A DNA stretch of 64,000 bases from positions 62,001-126,000 of the forward strand of contig VJWM01000282.1 in NCBI GenBank assembly GCA_010909165.1, in the 5' to 3' direction. Shown here one piece after another: positions 1 to 11,299 of this stretch (position 1 is the first letter of the stretch; each line of letters starts with the position of its first letter). The notes below the pieces were generated by a model that ran no database searches, was not told the DNA's origin, and saw only the letters and a program-made list of their open reading frames with translations. A program made the translations under genes and the position numbers. Source of the stretch: Anthoceros angustus. Lineage: Eukaryota > Streptophyta > Anthocerotopsida > Anthocerotales > Anthocerotaceae.

Positions 1-419
1 CCGTTCCCCCACTTGGTATTCACACTCGAAGCTTTGTGTGCCCCCGCAGCAAGGCATTCCACCGTTGCTTTAGTGGCGGCTGCGCTATTGGCCATATGTC
101 CTTTGTTTGGGGAATTCCGCAGTATTCATCGAGTATGTTCCGTGTGGTTCTACCATGAAACCTTGGGTTATTCACGGCATCTTGTCCCTGACCAAATTGT
201 GCTCCTCGGTGACTGGTCCGCATCGCCCTTCATGACCCTCGGCCATCTCATAGGCTTGTTCCATGTGTCTGCGTGCATCATATGCAAGAAATTGGCAATC
301 ACCCTCCTTTGCCTTCCCGGGAGGCTATGTAGATCTGGGCGGCTTCGCGTGTCTTCACACGCGTGTCTTTTACCGCTTGCCTCAACCTCAAGTAAGCGGA
401 TCGGAGAGGTTCGTTATGC

Positions 420-1582
420 TTGATGGTGAACTTGACTCTGAATCTTTTCTATGGGCGATCTGGAAACATGAATTTGGCGAACATCTCATCCACGGTATGT
501 AATGGTGTCACTGTAGAACGGACGCCTCTTCCACCTCATCCACCTTCAACATCTTCTTGGCCATTCTTGCCTTGGCGAAGCGCATCTTGCAAGATCTGGT
601 CCTTGCGGTCCGATAGCACGTTAACGCCTCTCCACGCAAGCGTGCTCATCTTCCTCAATGCCATCTCGGTGTAAACTCGGTTTGTACTTGAGCACCATCT
701 CATCGATTGCCCACCTAAACTTCTCCTCAAAATCGCCCGACATGCGCCATGTCTGCCGATAAACACATCATTCTTGCTAGGCGCTATTTCATATTCCATT
801 CGACTCCTACTCTCTTCAAATGCTATGGATCGGATGGGACTATGCTCCCTCTCAAAGCCGACCACTTGGCCTCTGGTGTGGTCTTGGGTGATGGGATGCG
901 AGTTTCTGGGCCAGGAGTGATCTCGTTTGTCCACCAGGCAAAACACCATAACTTATCAATCCCTTCCTCTCGAGACTATGTATGGCATTCCATCAAAGTC
1001 GATATTGGTTCCCCTTACATCGATCCATGAGCCATGCCGGTTTGTCAATCACTTCATCCCACAACCTCGCCACAAATATCGGGCTCTATTTACGCTAAGG
1101 TAGCTAGGTGCAAAATGGACCACCCGCATAAAAGCACATCTGTAATCTACAGCACTCTCATTATGGTTCACCATCAACTTATCTGTGGTCCACCACTCTT
1201 CGTGGCGTGTTTGGATTCCCTTCAGCCCTCTTGGTTGGATGCCGTTGGCTTCGGTAGCGGATTCGATGTGCAAAATTCGTCCTTCAATCGGGCCTAAGCC
1301 CATCCACCGCACCTCCGGGCCGTGATTGTCAAAGGAACTCGCACCCTTCTTCATTGGGATTCGTATGGCTGCTGTAGAACAAACATCGACAATCCACCGC
1401 TGCGGATTGGAGCCTACTTTATCACGCCTAAATGCTTGGCGCCCTTCGCGATCCACGGGCACCGGTGCGCCGCCAGCGTCAAGAGGGCTGCCGTCCATGG
1501 CGCGCCATAATTCGCCGTGGCGCTGGCCGGTCGAGTCACCCGTTGCTTCACAGCGCGATTCACGGGCCTCGCGGTCACACAT
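420..1582 (-). other. Unassigned minus-strand coding-like frames
   Basis: Two open minus-strand frames lie here, about 177 residues (1582-1049) and 137 residues (949-536). The first contains a readable stretch around MVNHNESAVDY and RVVHFAPSYLS that looks protein-like and faintly recalls a retroelement polyprotein, but I cannot name a domain. Neither frame has a convincing start context, and no splice signals can be judged. The setting is repeat-rich throughout, so a decayed mobile element is more likely than a host gene. Bases 1-420 hold nothing I recognise. Confidence 0.2.
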
Positions 1583-1972
1583 AGTTATCGGCGTGCTTGT
1601 GTGTGTGCATGCCTACGAGATGGGCATGCATGCCATGCTCATGCACATCCTAGCTAATCAACATGTCTACTCACAAGTTATCACATCAGGATGTCATGAC
1701 ACCCTCCTCAACTCGGCCCTTTCCAATTACGCGAGCCAGATAATTAGTCCAAGCTTCATGCACACGCCCGAATCGCATAGGGATTAGATAAGGCGGGCCC
1801 TTGATTCTCCAACGACCAACCACGGTCTGGGACAACCTTCGCCGCATCTGCATCTCGGATTCGGGTGAGGTAGTCCTCCTCGTGGAAGGAAGATTCCAAC
1901 CTCTCTTCATCTGAAAGGTGCCTGTGGGAATGTCTCCTCTGGTGACATAGTTCTGTAGTCTTTGCTTTCTTA

Positions 1973-2334
1973 GTATTTTACCATGTTCGGCTCCAAACTC
2001 TCTCATTGCTCGGATCCTCTTGCATCAGCATTATTTTCCTCTTTCCATCCGGCCTTGTATCGGAATAGCTCGTTGCTGCCAACAAATTACCAGTATGGAC
2101 TTGGGTGTCTCGTTTGTTCTTTGCTGGTGCGCTTTCGTTTGCCTTCTTCCGTATTTTACCATGTTCGGCTCCAAACTCTCTCGTTGCTCGAGATCCTCTT
2201 GCATCACTTGTTTCCTCTTTCGACATCCGGCCTTGTATCGGAAATGACTCGTTGCTACTGCCAACAAATTACCAGCATGGACTTGGGTGTCGTGTTGGGT
2301 TCTTTGTCACGGTGCGCTTTCGTTTGCCTTTCCT
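1973..2334. repeat. Tandem duplication, period 178 bp
   Basis: Two head-to-tail units of about 178 bp, 1973-2150 and 2151-2334. Both begin with gtattttacc followed by atgttcggctccaaactctc, and both end with tgcgctttcgtttgcc. They differ by scattered substitutions and short indels. Read on the minus strand, both units give the peptide REFGAEHGKI, so the duplication may lie within former coding sequence. Confidence 0.8.
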
Positions 2335-2890
2335 CCTCCGGCCCCTCGACAATCCAGCTGGTCGATAGCTCTCCTGCTTTGGTATAGTAGAAGGGTGGCG
2401 CTGCTATGGGAGGAAGGAGTTTGGGCGGCATGCCGCCCCCTTGCTCCGCCACATCCATAAACATGCATGGGGGTTGGGAGGACTCCACACCCTGCAGCGT
2501 AGGCGGCAGGCATCTGCGCCCTCTCTCTCTTGCTCCTACCACATCCATACATGCACATGAGGGTTGGCGGGGACTCCACCACAGGAGTCGGGCAGGCATC
2601 GGCGCCGCGCGTGGCGGGTTATAAGGGGCTGTGGGCACAAGCATAGAGTCGGGAGGCATGTCATAATCCATTATTAATTGCATCTCTAACCTCGGTTTCC
2701 AAGTCATCCCGCTTCTTCCATCATCTTCGTCGGATTGTCCAAGGATGTCGGGCAATGGTCCATCATGCTCATCTTGAGGCCCAGCTCCTCTTCCTCTGCA
2801 CGAGGTCCTGTCGTGATTTTGGGAGGCTGCCACAGTTCGCCGCATGCTCATTTCTCTCCGGTGGTCCACGATAGGCTGTGACAAAAGCAC
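2255..2890 (-). CDS. Hypothetical minus-strand frame with internal peptide repeat
   Basis: An open frame of about 211 residues, not recognised. A tandem DNA duplication inside it (2429-2489 and 2510-2580) gives two related peptides in an overlapping minus-strand frame, one with PTLMCMYGCGRSKRER and one with PTPMHVYGCGGARGR. Its 3' part runs into the 178-bp tandem duplication. The product would be Pro/Arg/Gly-rich with no evident domain. It lies just downstream of the 208-residue frame at 3583-2957 and could be part of the same decayed gene. The pyrimidine-rich plus strand makes minus-strand openness partly a composition effect. Confidence 0.2.
   Translation of the reverse strand: MLLSQPIVDHRREMSMRRTVAASQNHDRTSCRGRGAGPQDEHDGPLPDILGQSDEDDGRSGMTWKPRLEMQLIMDYDMPPDSMLVPTAPYNPPRAAPMPARLLWWSPRQPSCACMDVVGARERGRRCLPPTLQGVESSQPPCMFMDVAEQGGGMPPKLLPPIAAPPFYYTKAGELSTSWIVEGPEEERQTKAHRDKEPNTTPKSMLVICWQ
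2429..2580. repeat. Short tandem duplication (~80 bp period)
   Basis: Two adjacent related segments share cacatccata, catgcatggg/catgcacatgag, gggttgg and ggactccac. They are diverged by substitutions and small indels. The duplication is separate from the 178-bp one just to its left. Confidence 0.6.
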
Positions 2891-2956
2891 GATTGCTTAT
2901 AAAGCCCTCGGCTGTTGACACACAAAACCCATAAGCCAACTCACAGCTACATGCAG

Positions 2957-3583
2957 CTACAAGCGAAATGAAAAGCACAATTCCGAAGCACAACACAATG
3001 TTAGCCAACCCGTCCATACGTGTTGATTCTGTTTAGCCTCTCGGAAGGCAGTTGTCAGCACATATGGGGAACACTTCTTAAGCTTGAACATCCCAAGGCC
3101 CACGGTGATAACCTTGAACTCCTCTGGCATTGGGCGAATTTCATCCAGTTGGTGTGGCTTTGTTGTAAGGAGGATCTCGAATTCCGGTTCCCGTTGCGAC
3201 AAATCCAGACTTGCCCATACAACCCAGCCAACTCTTGCTCGCTGATTTGGCTTAGCTGGTCCAAACCCTGTAACCCACAGCTTCAGAAGCGGTGTCCATA
3301 TGGCCGCATCATCCAGCGCCTCCGCTTCCTGTTGCAAAAACCACTCCTTCCCTAGACAATTAACTGCATCGATTGAGTTAGTCAGGCGCTTGAGGAGCAT
3401 AGTTTCTTCCAAGTTGTATGGCAAAGGCACAGGATCGGGTTGCGTTTTCTTCTTCCCCTTCAAGCCTCCTTGTCTTTCGGGCTCGCCTCCACGTTGTCTT
3501 GGCTTTTTTGAATTCCGGATATTTCTTGGCCCCACCACATCCTTCTTATGCCTCCCGATGCACAGTTGCTGCGGCCTGGCCAC
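2957..3583 (-). CDS. Hypothetical basic protein, 208 residues
   Basis: The longest coherent frame in the first 5 kb. The N-terminal third is strongly basic (KKPRQRGGEPERQGG, GKKKTQ). It is followed by a mixed region with EETMLLKRLTNSIDAVNCLGKEWF and several Trp residues (GWVVWASLDL). No family is recognised. The frame stays open upstream of the nominal GTG start (Lys/Arg-rich, towards about 3650), so the true start is unknown. It could be a DNA-binding or gag-like protein of a mobile element, which is inference from basicity and setting only. Confidence 0.3.
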   Translation of the reverse strand: MARPQQLCIGRHKKDVVGPRNIRNSKKPRQRGGEPERQGGLKGKKKTQPDPVPLPYNLEETMLLKRLTNSIDAVNCLGKEWFLQQEAEALDDAAIWTPLLKLWVTGFGPAKPNQRARVGWVVWASLDLSQREPEFEILLTTKPHQLDEIRPMPEEFKVITVGLGMFKLKKCSPYVLTTAFREAKQNQHVWTGWLTLCCASELCFSFRL

Positions 3584-3739
3584 GGTCCTTGTCGCGGCGG
3601 CTGCCCGCCATATCCGACTTCCTCCGTCGCCTCGTCGAGTCGCCTTCTTCTTGACTTCGCCTTCAGGTGGATGGTCAGGCGCGCGCTAGGTCCTTCTTGC
3701 TCGGAGAGCCCTCCCGATGCCATGATTTCCGCCACAAGG

Positions 3740-5970
3740 AAGCGGGCGCATCAACCAGTGAAATCACGTAGAGTTCTCACTGCGAGGTGGAAAGCATTGG
3801 GGAGAAGAACACCTCCTTCCTTGCGTGGGGATGATCCTCAAAGGCCCTGGCGCATCCACACAGCGTTGAACTCCCTCTTCTCGCCCGCTCGCGAGTCGCA
3901 TGCGATCCACAAAGTTGAAGGGGACGTAAAGCCCGTTTTGTGTGTGGGACTGTGGGAAATGGTTTTAAAAGACCTTATCGCCGGACAAAGTTAGGGTTCC
4001 CCTTCATTGCCGATTCACCGTAACCTCCATGGATTCGCGATCGTACATATATAAATTCCATTTTAGGACAATGTCCTAACTACACCTCTTAATGGTGGTG
4101 TCGTTTTGGCGGTGGGCGCGCCATTACGATGGCGTGCGATTGTTTGCCGTTATAGGTCTACAACTTGTGCATTGAGCGGCCAGCGCCTTTTCGGTGCGTT
4201 GGGCGTTGAAGTTGGTGGCTTGGCGTTATATCCCTTTTCCTAGGAGAACACACTTTCGTTTGTGTGGGTGAAGTGGCACTGCGAGAATGTTACGAGACTC
4301 ACACCGCATGGGCGTGAAGTGAGCGATCTTTGTTGTATCCAATGCACTCCATGCAATAATGTTCCCCTTGATGTTCTTCTCCAGCTAAACTTCGTTTTCA
4401 TGTTGCGGGAAGGAGGACTTGCTTGTCATCATGATTCAACCGATGGGCCTGCAAGAAAAAGGAAGCGCAATGCAAGATTGAAAAGTCGATCCTCTCCCCA
4501 TGATGCCGCACAACACACAGTCTCCAAATGGCTTGTGGGTAGTAGATGGTGTGTGTTACTGCGTGCATTTCTGTCTCACGTTGCCAACGGTGACCCAGGC
4601 GACCCAGTGTCACCAAATCTTTGGCGTGTTTGCGGATGAAGGTTGGAGGAGGCGGGTCAGACCTCACCAAGGATTCCTCGGGGTCCTCGTACACCAAGGA
4701 ACATCAATTTGTATTCATGTGGAGGCGGAGTCCTAGTGGCCGCGCCATGAAGAAGCGAATAGTTCCCACGCACGTGCGTCGGGGTTGTTTCCAATTGAGG
4801 AAAGGAGGTGTTCTTGGAAATCCCTCGTCGATGCACCTTTAGTGAGGCAGGAGGAAGGCGGCCGCCGACGCGTCATTCCACCCCAAACCCAGCGAAACAT
4901 TTGTGGCGCCACGGACATGCAATCCGTGGTTCGAGAGAAGGCGGGCAAGTGGAGTTCCTTTGTCGGCGACTCGGCGTGCACGCGGCGGACTTAGGAAGCC
5001 ATCTTGCAACAAGCAATGCGTCGATCAATGTCTAAGGCCAATTTCCATGAGCAAGCGTTATCGTTTTTTGCGAATGGGGAGGCGAGCAAGAGACATTTCT
5101 TGATCCCTCACGGTCGTGGACTTACAGGCCACGAGAAAGGACAAGGTCATCACGCATATAATGGGGCGGCGCATTCGGTGTTGTTTGCAAGCTTTTGAAG
5201 AGTATCGCATCGGCTCGAGAGAGTACGAGGAGTTGAAGAGCGGTGTTATGCAATGCACCGTGGGATGGGTCAAGAGTGAATCGACAACCATCTACACACG
5301 CAGCCGTTGCACTGGATGGATATTTTCAAGTGATGGCGGAAAGGCTTCCAAGCGTTGATGTGTTCCACGGACACGTTCTCAAAGTTGGAGATCTGGGCCC
5401 GGATCGCGGATATGACACGGTCTAGTATGCGATTGTATCCTATTTTCGACCTACGGAGGACCAACTTCCGAAGGTTAGGATTCCAAAGTCTAATAGGTTT
5501 TCCACTTGCTCTTTATGTGAAGGATGAGCGCACCATCCAAACACTTGTAGAGACCAAGGTTTGTTCTTCATATCCTGCTGGGATGTGCATAGTTTCTAAG
5601 AACCATTTTTGCGGAAGGATGCATGGCCCCTGTTTACATGTCTGTCGAGTGTATATGCATATGTGGCTTCTTAAAAGGTGGGCCAGCTTCGTCTCGTTGT
5701 CGCGGAGGTGTGGCAATGTAGATACCAATGTGCAAGACTCACATAGGTTGCACTAGGCGGAAGAGTGCTTCCATTGTCTTGGGCCCAGCACCCTTCGGTA
5801 CATGGGGTGGCAGCGGCTCAGCGCCCCTCTGAGGCCGTGCCCCAAAGCTTTTCCATGTCGGTGGGGAGGGGGAGGGCAGCATGCGCGCCCCTCAGCGTGG
5901 TCTTCACCCATGTTCATGTTATTTACCTGGTTGTGCAACAATACTAATAATACTGTCGTCTCCATTTTTG
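3740..5970. other. No recognised gene; possible 5' part of the DUF7869-like remnant
   Basis: Several short plus-strand frames occur (4262-4639, 5004-5358, 5355-5756), with readable stretches such as KANFHEQALSFFANGEASKR and HGRDLQATRKDKVITHIMG. They sit upstream of, and on the same strand as, the DUF7869-like remnant and may be its decayed N-terminal part. No domain is identifiable. Confidence 0.2.
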
Positions 5971-7200
5971 CAGAGGGGTTTATGAAGGAGCTTTGGCATC
6001 ACACAGTGCGACTAAGCAATGAGAGAGACAAAGCGACAAAACATCGGTCCAAAAGTTATAGTCAGCCCCACAAGTATATGCGACTTGCTATCGATGGCAT
6101 GGACGGAAGAAGAGAGCTCCCTCATTTCCTCCGTTATCCCAAAGAGTTGGCGAGGCATCACTTATTAATGTTCATGTGGTGGGATGTATGATACATAATT
6201 ACACTTTCAAGGCGAGGCATATTTACACTCGCTAATCACTGCATGGCGTAATCTCACTATCCATATAATTCGAGGATGTCATATTTTCTTACGAAGGGTG
6301 CTTCCTAAAGTTCTTTACCTCCTTGATAATACTTGCGAGAACAAGAACCAGCTACTATTCGCGTACCTAAATATGCTCATCGACCTTGTGTTCGTTAAAA
6401 TAAAGGTTGGGTTCCTATTGGTTGGTCATACCCATGATCGAGTTGATCAAATGTTTTCTTGTTTCTCAAGCTTCTTAGGCACAGAAGCGTTTACTATTGA
6501 TACACTTTGGAGATTTTGTGCTTTCACCCCTAGCACTTGAAGTTAAAGTAATAGAGGTGGCGATTTTCGGTCTTATGTATGGCCCATTAAGAAGGGGCGA
6601 GAGGATATGCATACAAGGCGGCGGAATTGAATAATCTTTCCTTCCAACATCAATTTAAAATCACGAGAGAAGGCGGGACCGAGGAAAGTTACGGTCATTC
6701 AGTAAGAGACTCAACATCCCTCAATGGGAATCGAAGATGGGTTGGAATTTTGAAATTTGTTCCATCAACCACGTCACTCCCTCATGCCGAGACAAAAGGG
6801 TCAAGATGGAGGTCTTTCACCAACGGTGTGGCGCACTTGAAGCATGGCTTACTTGGCGGCGTATATCACGCCATCGGAGAGGGTGGTGGAGGTTGTTTGG
6901 GTCGACCGAGGAATTGCCACTATTGTGGAGAACAATATTGCTCTAGTGCTTAAACAACCGTGGTGGTGGTACAACAAGAAGGAGGTGGATGAAGCCTCAG
7001 CAGGGGAGCTCACGAGGAATGCAAGTCGACAACATCAAGAAATAGAAAGGATGAATGGAGATGTCAAAGAGATAAGGAAGGGCATGTTCATTGCAACTCC
7101 ATGCTCGGAGATACACATACAGGGCTTTACGGATTGGGAAGGTGGAAAGCGTAGACTTGATTGCGAACCCATTTCTTATGGTCCACTGGTATAGGGGCAC
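5971..7200 (+). pseudogene. DUF7869-like transposon-associated protein, broken copy 1
   Basis: Read in successive frames, the plus strand gives, in order: LAIDGMDGR; a conserved HVVGCMIHNYTFKA (6170-6210); VLPKVLYLLDNTCENKNQLL (from about 6298); KVGFLLVGHTHDRVDQMFS (about 6405-6455); and a C-terminal stretch rich in W and acidic/basic residues (6844-7194). The order DGMD, HNYT, LDNxxxENKN, GHTHxxxDQ matches the family I know as DUF7869. That family is found in uncharacterised, probably transposon-derived proteins, and its activity is not established as far as I know. At least two frameshifts and a stop near 6232 break the frame. The second copy at 15.4-14.9 kb on the minus strand is closely related over the core and reads better there. 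Confidence 0.7.
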
Positions 7201-9275
7201 CGATGCTTTTGAAGGAAATATGTTGAGAGTTCTTTGTTAGAGGACCAATCGGCGATCGCGAAATGGGAAGAGTGGGAAGAAATTTACCCAAAAACATTGA
7301 AACTATTTGTGAATAAGACTATTATTCTCTATTATGGGTTCAACCTCAATGCAAGAAAGCACCTTTACGCTTGACAAGAAGGCTATTCGAGATAGAATGA
7401 ATCCGACCTTATCTGCGGCACAGAGGAGGGCGGTGACCAGGAAGTGGATGATGGATGTCCTTTGGTTGACGAAGGAATTCAATGTCCCGAAGACTAGAGA
7501 TTTTAGGGTTTTGTGTTCACGATATAGTCAGCGTATGTTGGGTTCCGAGTTTCATACTCGGCCGGCATTACTAGATAGGTTGGCTGAACACTGCTCGCAC
7601 GTTTGGACATCGCTATGTAATGGCGTTTACCGGGTCCATGCTTTTACGTGGTCTACGGTTGTATTGCGGATGTCGGTGGGCTGCGGCATCTTGGCTTCAC
7701 CATTGACAATACCCTAGCCCGGAGAGTTCACTCCTGATATGTTTGTTTCATGCCGGCGCCTCCACTGTTTACACCTGCCCTACAAACGGTAGAAACAAGT
7801 TTTCTCTTGTGCCAATCTGTTTTCTCTTTTGAAGCACTAATCCATGAAGAAGGTGGGAGTCGACAAGTACAAAACACATACCAGAGGCATGCAAACGGCA
7901 ATTGCATTGCATGATTTCGGGAAGATGGAAGCGAGGGGACTGCCTTCTGCGTGTTGAATTTCCATTGTCATCTCAATAGTTATTACACCCTCCTTAAGCA
8001 GTTTTCCAAAATCATATACCCTTCATGTACTGAATGTATAACAAGAGGCCTCTCTCGTGCCCTCTTCGCTGCCACCGACAGAGTGTCATGTATGGGCATT
8101 ATTTCAAGGCAAATGTGTGCCTACCGAGGTTGTATCTCCCTTTTCCAGCCCACCTCATGGCATGTTCCCGGCTTCCTGCACACAAAGCAACCGTACTTTT
8201 GAAACATTTTTTGTGGAAAATGGCAGGAACAGGCGTTTCGTTCCCATGTTCCCGCCGGTTACCAGTATATTCATTGGAAAAGCCGCTTCCTGTTTATTCC
8301 GACGGTATGAATATTATGGTGTTGAAGCATAGTCTTAACTTTCTCTAGTTGTGGAGTATTATTACTGAAAAGAACGCAATCATCCACGTAAAGTGCGAGA
8401 ACAACAAAAAGACCACCCTGGGAAAGGTAAAACACATTGCTGTCCATGATTGTAGAAAACAGAGCTTCTTCAAGTACTTCACAATCCGCTTTATGCCATG
8501 CTCTTGGACTTTGCTTAGTAAATTGTCTTTAGCGACTTGCAAACTTTCCTAGCCCATTTTTGTTGATGAAGCCTTAGTTCTTTGTATATAACACTTCTTC
8601 TAACTCCCCATGCAGAAAGTTGTGGTGGGAGGTTCACGGGACCCCGGAACCCCTCGGCCAGCCATGGCAGCCACACTTATCCACCGTCGGTTGTCGGTAA
8701 TAGGTTTTGTTCCCACGAAGAGTGGGGAGCCTTCCACTTGCGGATGGAGGTGCCCTCTGACCTCTCGACTCCTTGACCCTCCCGTGCAGGCGCCCGGTGA
8801 CTAAGCGCCTCCTACTAGCGCCTGCCCACTAGGTAAGTCACACTACCCTACGCCATGACTCGTGGCGCGGACCTCGTCGCGAGCCGCCCAATCTGCAATG
8901 GCGACCATGGGACACCCCATCACCGTCTGATGGGCAATCCTCCCACCAGCGCAAATCCTACACTCCCTAAGACCCTTCTCCTGAAAAATTTGGGGCCACC
9001 CCCTCAAGCTCTTGTCACAGCCCTTGAAATTTCACCTTCACCTCTCTTTTCTAGATTGCTCTCACACTTTTCTTCCTCCTCTCTTCTCTTTTTGTCTTTT
9101 TCTCTTTTCTCTCTTGCTCCTTCCTTCTCCGGACTAAAACCTTCATCAGCCACATCACGCACTTTCTTGACATGTCACAAGTACGTTTGGGTCATGGTCT
9201 TGTGCCTTTGTATGATGCACAAATCCATGTTATTGCTGGTTGCCTTTTACATGCTGTTTGGGCATCTCCTTGTCG
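7201..9275. other. No recognised gene
   Basis: A short plus-strand frame (7334-7717) directly after the DUF7869-like remnant could be its tail or an unrelated fragment. 7.7-8.6 kb shows nothing recognisable. A C/T-rich tract of about 100 bases lies at 9025-9130. It keeps plus-strand frames open by depriving them of stop codons and is not evidence of coding. Confidence 0.3.
8667..8718. repeat. Relic of the left end of element S
   Basis: About 50 bases around ccacacttatcc and gttcccacga resemble the conserved left end of the S repeat (near 20275-20330, 28530-28575 and 60838-60890), where the matching motif is followed by gggtttcgtcccatga. The match is diverged and short. The rest of S is not recognisable here. 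Confidence 0.35.
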
Positions 9276-9570
9276 AGTGTGTGTGAATGCCTAGTGTACA
9301 TGTTGATTGTAACCTTAGTTGGCCATCCTTGGGGACATGACGAGAAAAATTTAGTCTTTGCGATCTGGTTCATTTGAGGTGTAGCAGTTGCATGTACCAA
9401 AAGGCTGTGAGCTCGCTGGCAAAGCGTGGGTTTGTAAGCTTTCGACTCATTTGTGTGTAAATGCTTAGTGTAGATGTTGATTGAACTTCAATTAGGCATC
9501 CTTGGGGACTTGTGGGCAAATTGTGGCCTTTGGTGTTCAAGTTCATCGAGGTGTGGCGGATCGCATGTGT
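9276..9570. repeat. Diverged tandem duplication, period ~175-180 bp
   Basis: The segment starting gtgtgaatgcctagtgtaca with ccatccttggggac recurs about 175-180 bases later as gtgtaaatgcttagtgtaga with gcatccttggggac. Both copies continue into a ggtgt-g-gg-gcatgt context. The identity is moderate, so this is an old duplication. Confidence 0.6.
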
Positions 9571-9675
9571 GCGGTGAATTCTACTACGCTTTTGTGAGGA
9601 ACACCGGACATTCAAGTAGGGCGGCGGAGCTTTGAGAAGTTGAAGCCATTTTTTGAAGAGCTGCAGGCGTAATCT

Positions 9676-11290
9676 TTGTTGTTCAGGTATCATGTGGAGA
9701 TGGCCTTTTTGAAGGATGCGTTGAATGGCCTCAGTGGGACTCTCTCTTGTCCATCCGTGGTCTTTGCCATTGTTCTTGTGAGGTCATGCTTTGCCGGTAC
9801 ATCTCCCATTGTTTGTAATGCTCCCTCCACATGTGTGGCGTCGGTGAGGCCTTTGTCAAAGTGCTCTTTGTGCGGCGGTGATGCAGTTGGCATGCTCTGG
9901 CATGTCTGCGCAAGGCACTTGTGTCCTATGTGGGTGAATAAGCTTAAGTTACATCATGGAGACTTATAAATGTTGACCTAATGCTCTTCTAAAATGGAGA
10001 TGCTTCCAATACCAAGTTGTGGGCAAGGATGTGGATGGGCGGGATAAGAAAGCGGATCAAACTTGTCTTCATGGAGACACATCAGAATTTGTTGAGTTCT
10101 TCAAGGGCAAGTTGAAGGATTTCATTCTCCATGACTTTGTTCGTGATGGCGGGGAGTTCCATTGCCTAGAGTGGTTTCCATCGATGTGGTTGTCTCGGTT
10201 ATGGATTTTTCGAATTACGCATTGGTCCAAGATGAAATCCAGTCCATGCATTGGCGGAATGACCGGTTTCCATCCTCCGTTACGGTTTTCTGAAATGGCC
10301 CCTAGATCGACAACCGCAAACATTGAAATACTACCACTTCTACATCGTGACGACCTTGTGCATGACTCTTCGTTCAACCTTTGTTTTGATGAAGCGGTGG
10401 ATGTTGGATTCGGGGTTCCCAAGACCTCGGGAGCATTGGTCTTTGGTCGGATGGGCGACAAGTCAATTCAAGGCATGTCGACCTTCATACTTCATCTCCG
10501 GTACCCTAGCGGTGGGCGCAACATCTTGTGGTCATACTTTGGGAGTGGCCATGGCAAGGGAGAGCATGATGGTGCGGTGCTATTTTGAAGAGCCCTTAGA
10601 GTGAGTCCTCTCCCACGGCGGGGAGGTTGCAAAATCATGGTGATGTTGTCCGATGCAGAACACATTTCTGCTGCACAAGCTCTTATGCATCTGGGCAGCA
10701 TGGAGTGCATAGAAGTTTCGTGGCAAGGATGAGGTGAATCGGAGGGTGAAATATGCTTGTGACCCCATACCGGGTCCAAGAAGATGCATAGCCTGTATGG
10801 GGCTAGTGTGGCGGATCGAACAGCGAAAATCGCCTGTCTTGTTTTTGCAGTGTATGGAAAGCAACCATGATGCTTGAGAGAGTTCCTCACGCTTTTGGAA
10901 TTTAGTTAAGATTAGACCACATCTTTGATGGTCACTCCTCGGATTACGGCAGGCAATTCCTTTACTTAGGGACGCTCTCCTTGCTTCTGGCGCTCGATGA
11001 TGGTGTGGATCTCTCGGTTGGCGGACCTCTTGGAAGTCGGTGACAACTTCATGGTTTTTGCCAATAAAGAAGATGAGGGCCAAGAATTCTACCTTCTGCG
11101 AGGTGAAGCACACGCTTAGCACAAGCCGATCTCGCCCTTGGAGCCGGTCACACATCGGTGAAGTGGTGGTTAGTCGATGTTACATGTTGCGGAAGAATAT
11201 TCGTGTCTGTACCTTGCCTCTAGAAGAGAGCGTGTTCAACGGTGAGTTAGTCAAACTATGCAAGTTTGACATGGTCCATGCAGGATGGTG
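9676..11290 (+). pseudogene. Remnant of a transposon-associated protein with DFSENY and HGKGExDG motifs
   Basis: Read across frames the plus strand gives: a Cys-rich segment CSLCGGDAVGMLWHVC (about 9855-9910); TSEFVEFFKGKLKDFILHDF (about 10080-10140); VVVSVMDFSENYALVQDEIQ (about 10185-10245); DDLVHDSSF and CFDEAV (10350-10400); KTSGALVFGRMGDKSIQG; and YFGSGHGKGEHDGA (10535-10580). A stretch near 11035-11100 reads VGDNFMVFANKEDE. From memory, uncharacterised animal and algal proteins share the order DF(A/S)ENY, QxExxxxHW, DDLxHD, FGSxHGKxExDG. I know no established function for them, and a mobile-element origin is inferred. Frame changes occur within the core, so the gene is broken as written, although some breaks may be assembly error. 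Confidence 0.55.
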
Positions 11291-11299
11291 ACGAGTTGT

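Noticed and set aside
9025-9130. Coding exon in a 143-residue plus frame
   Set aside because: The frame is held open by a polypyrimidine tract giving Ser/Leu/Phe runs.
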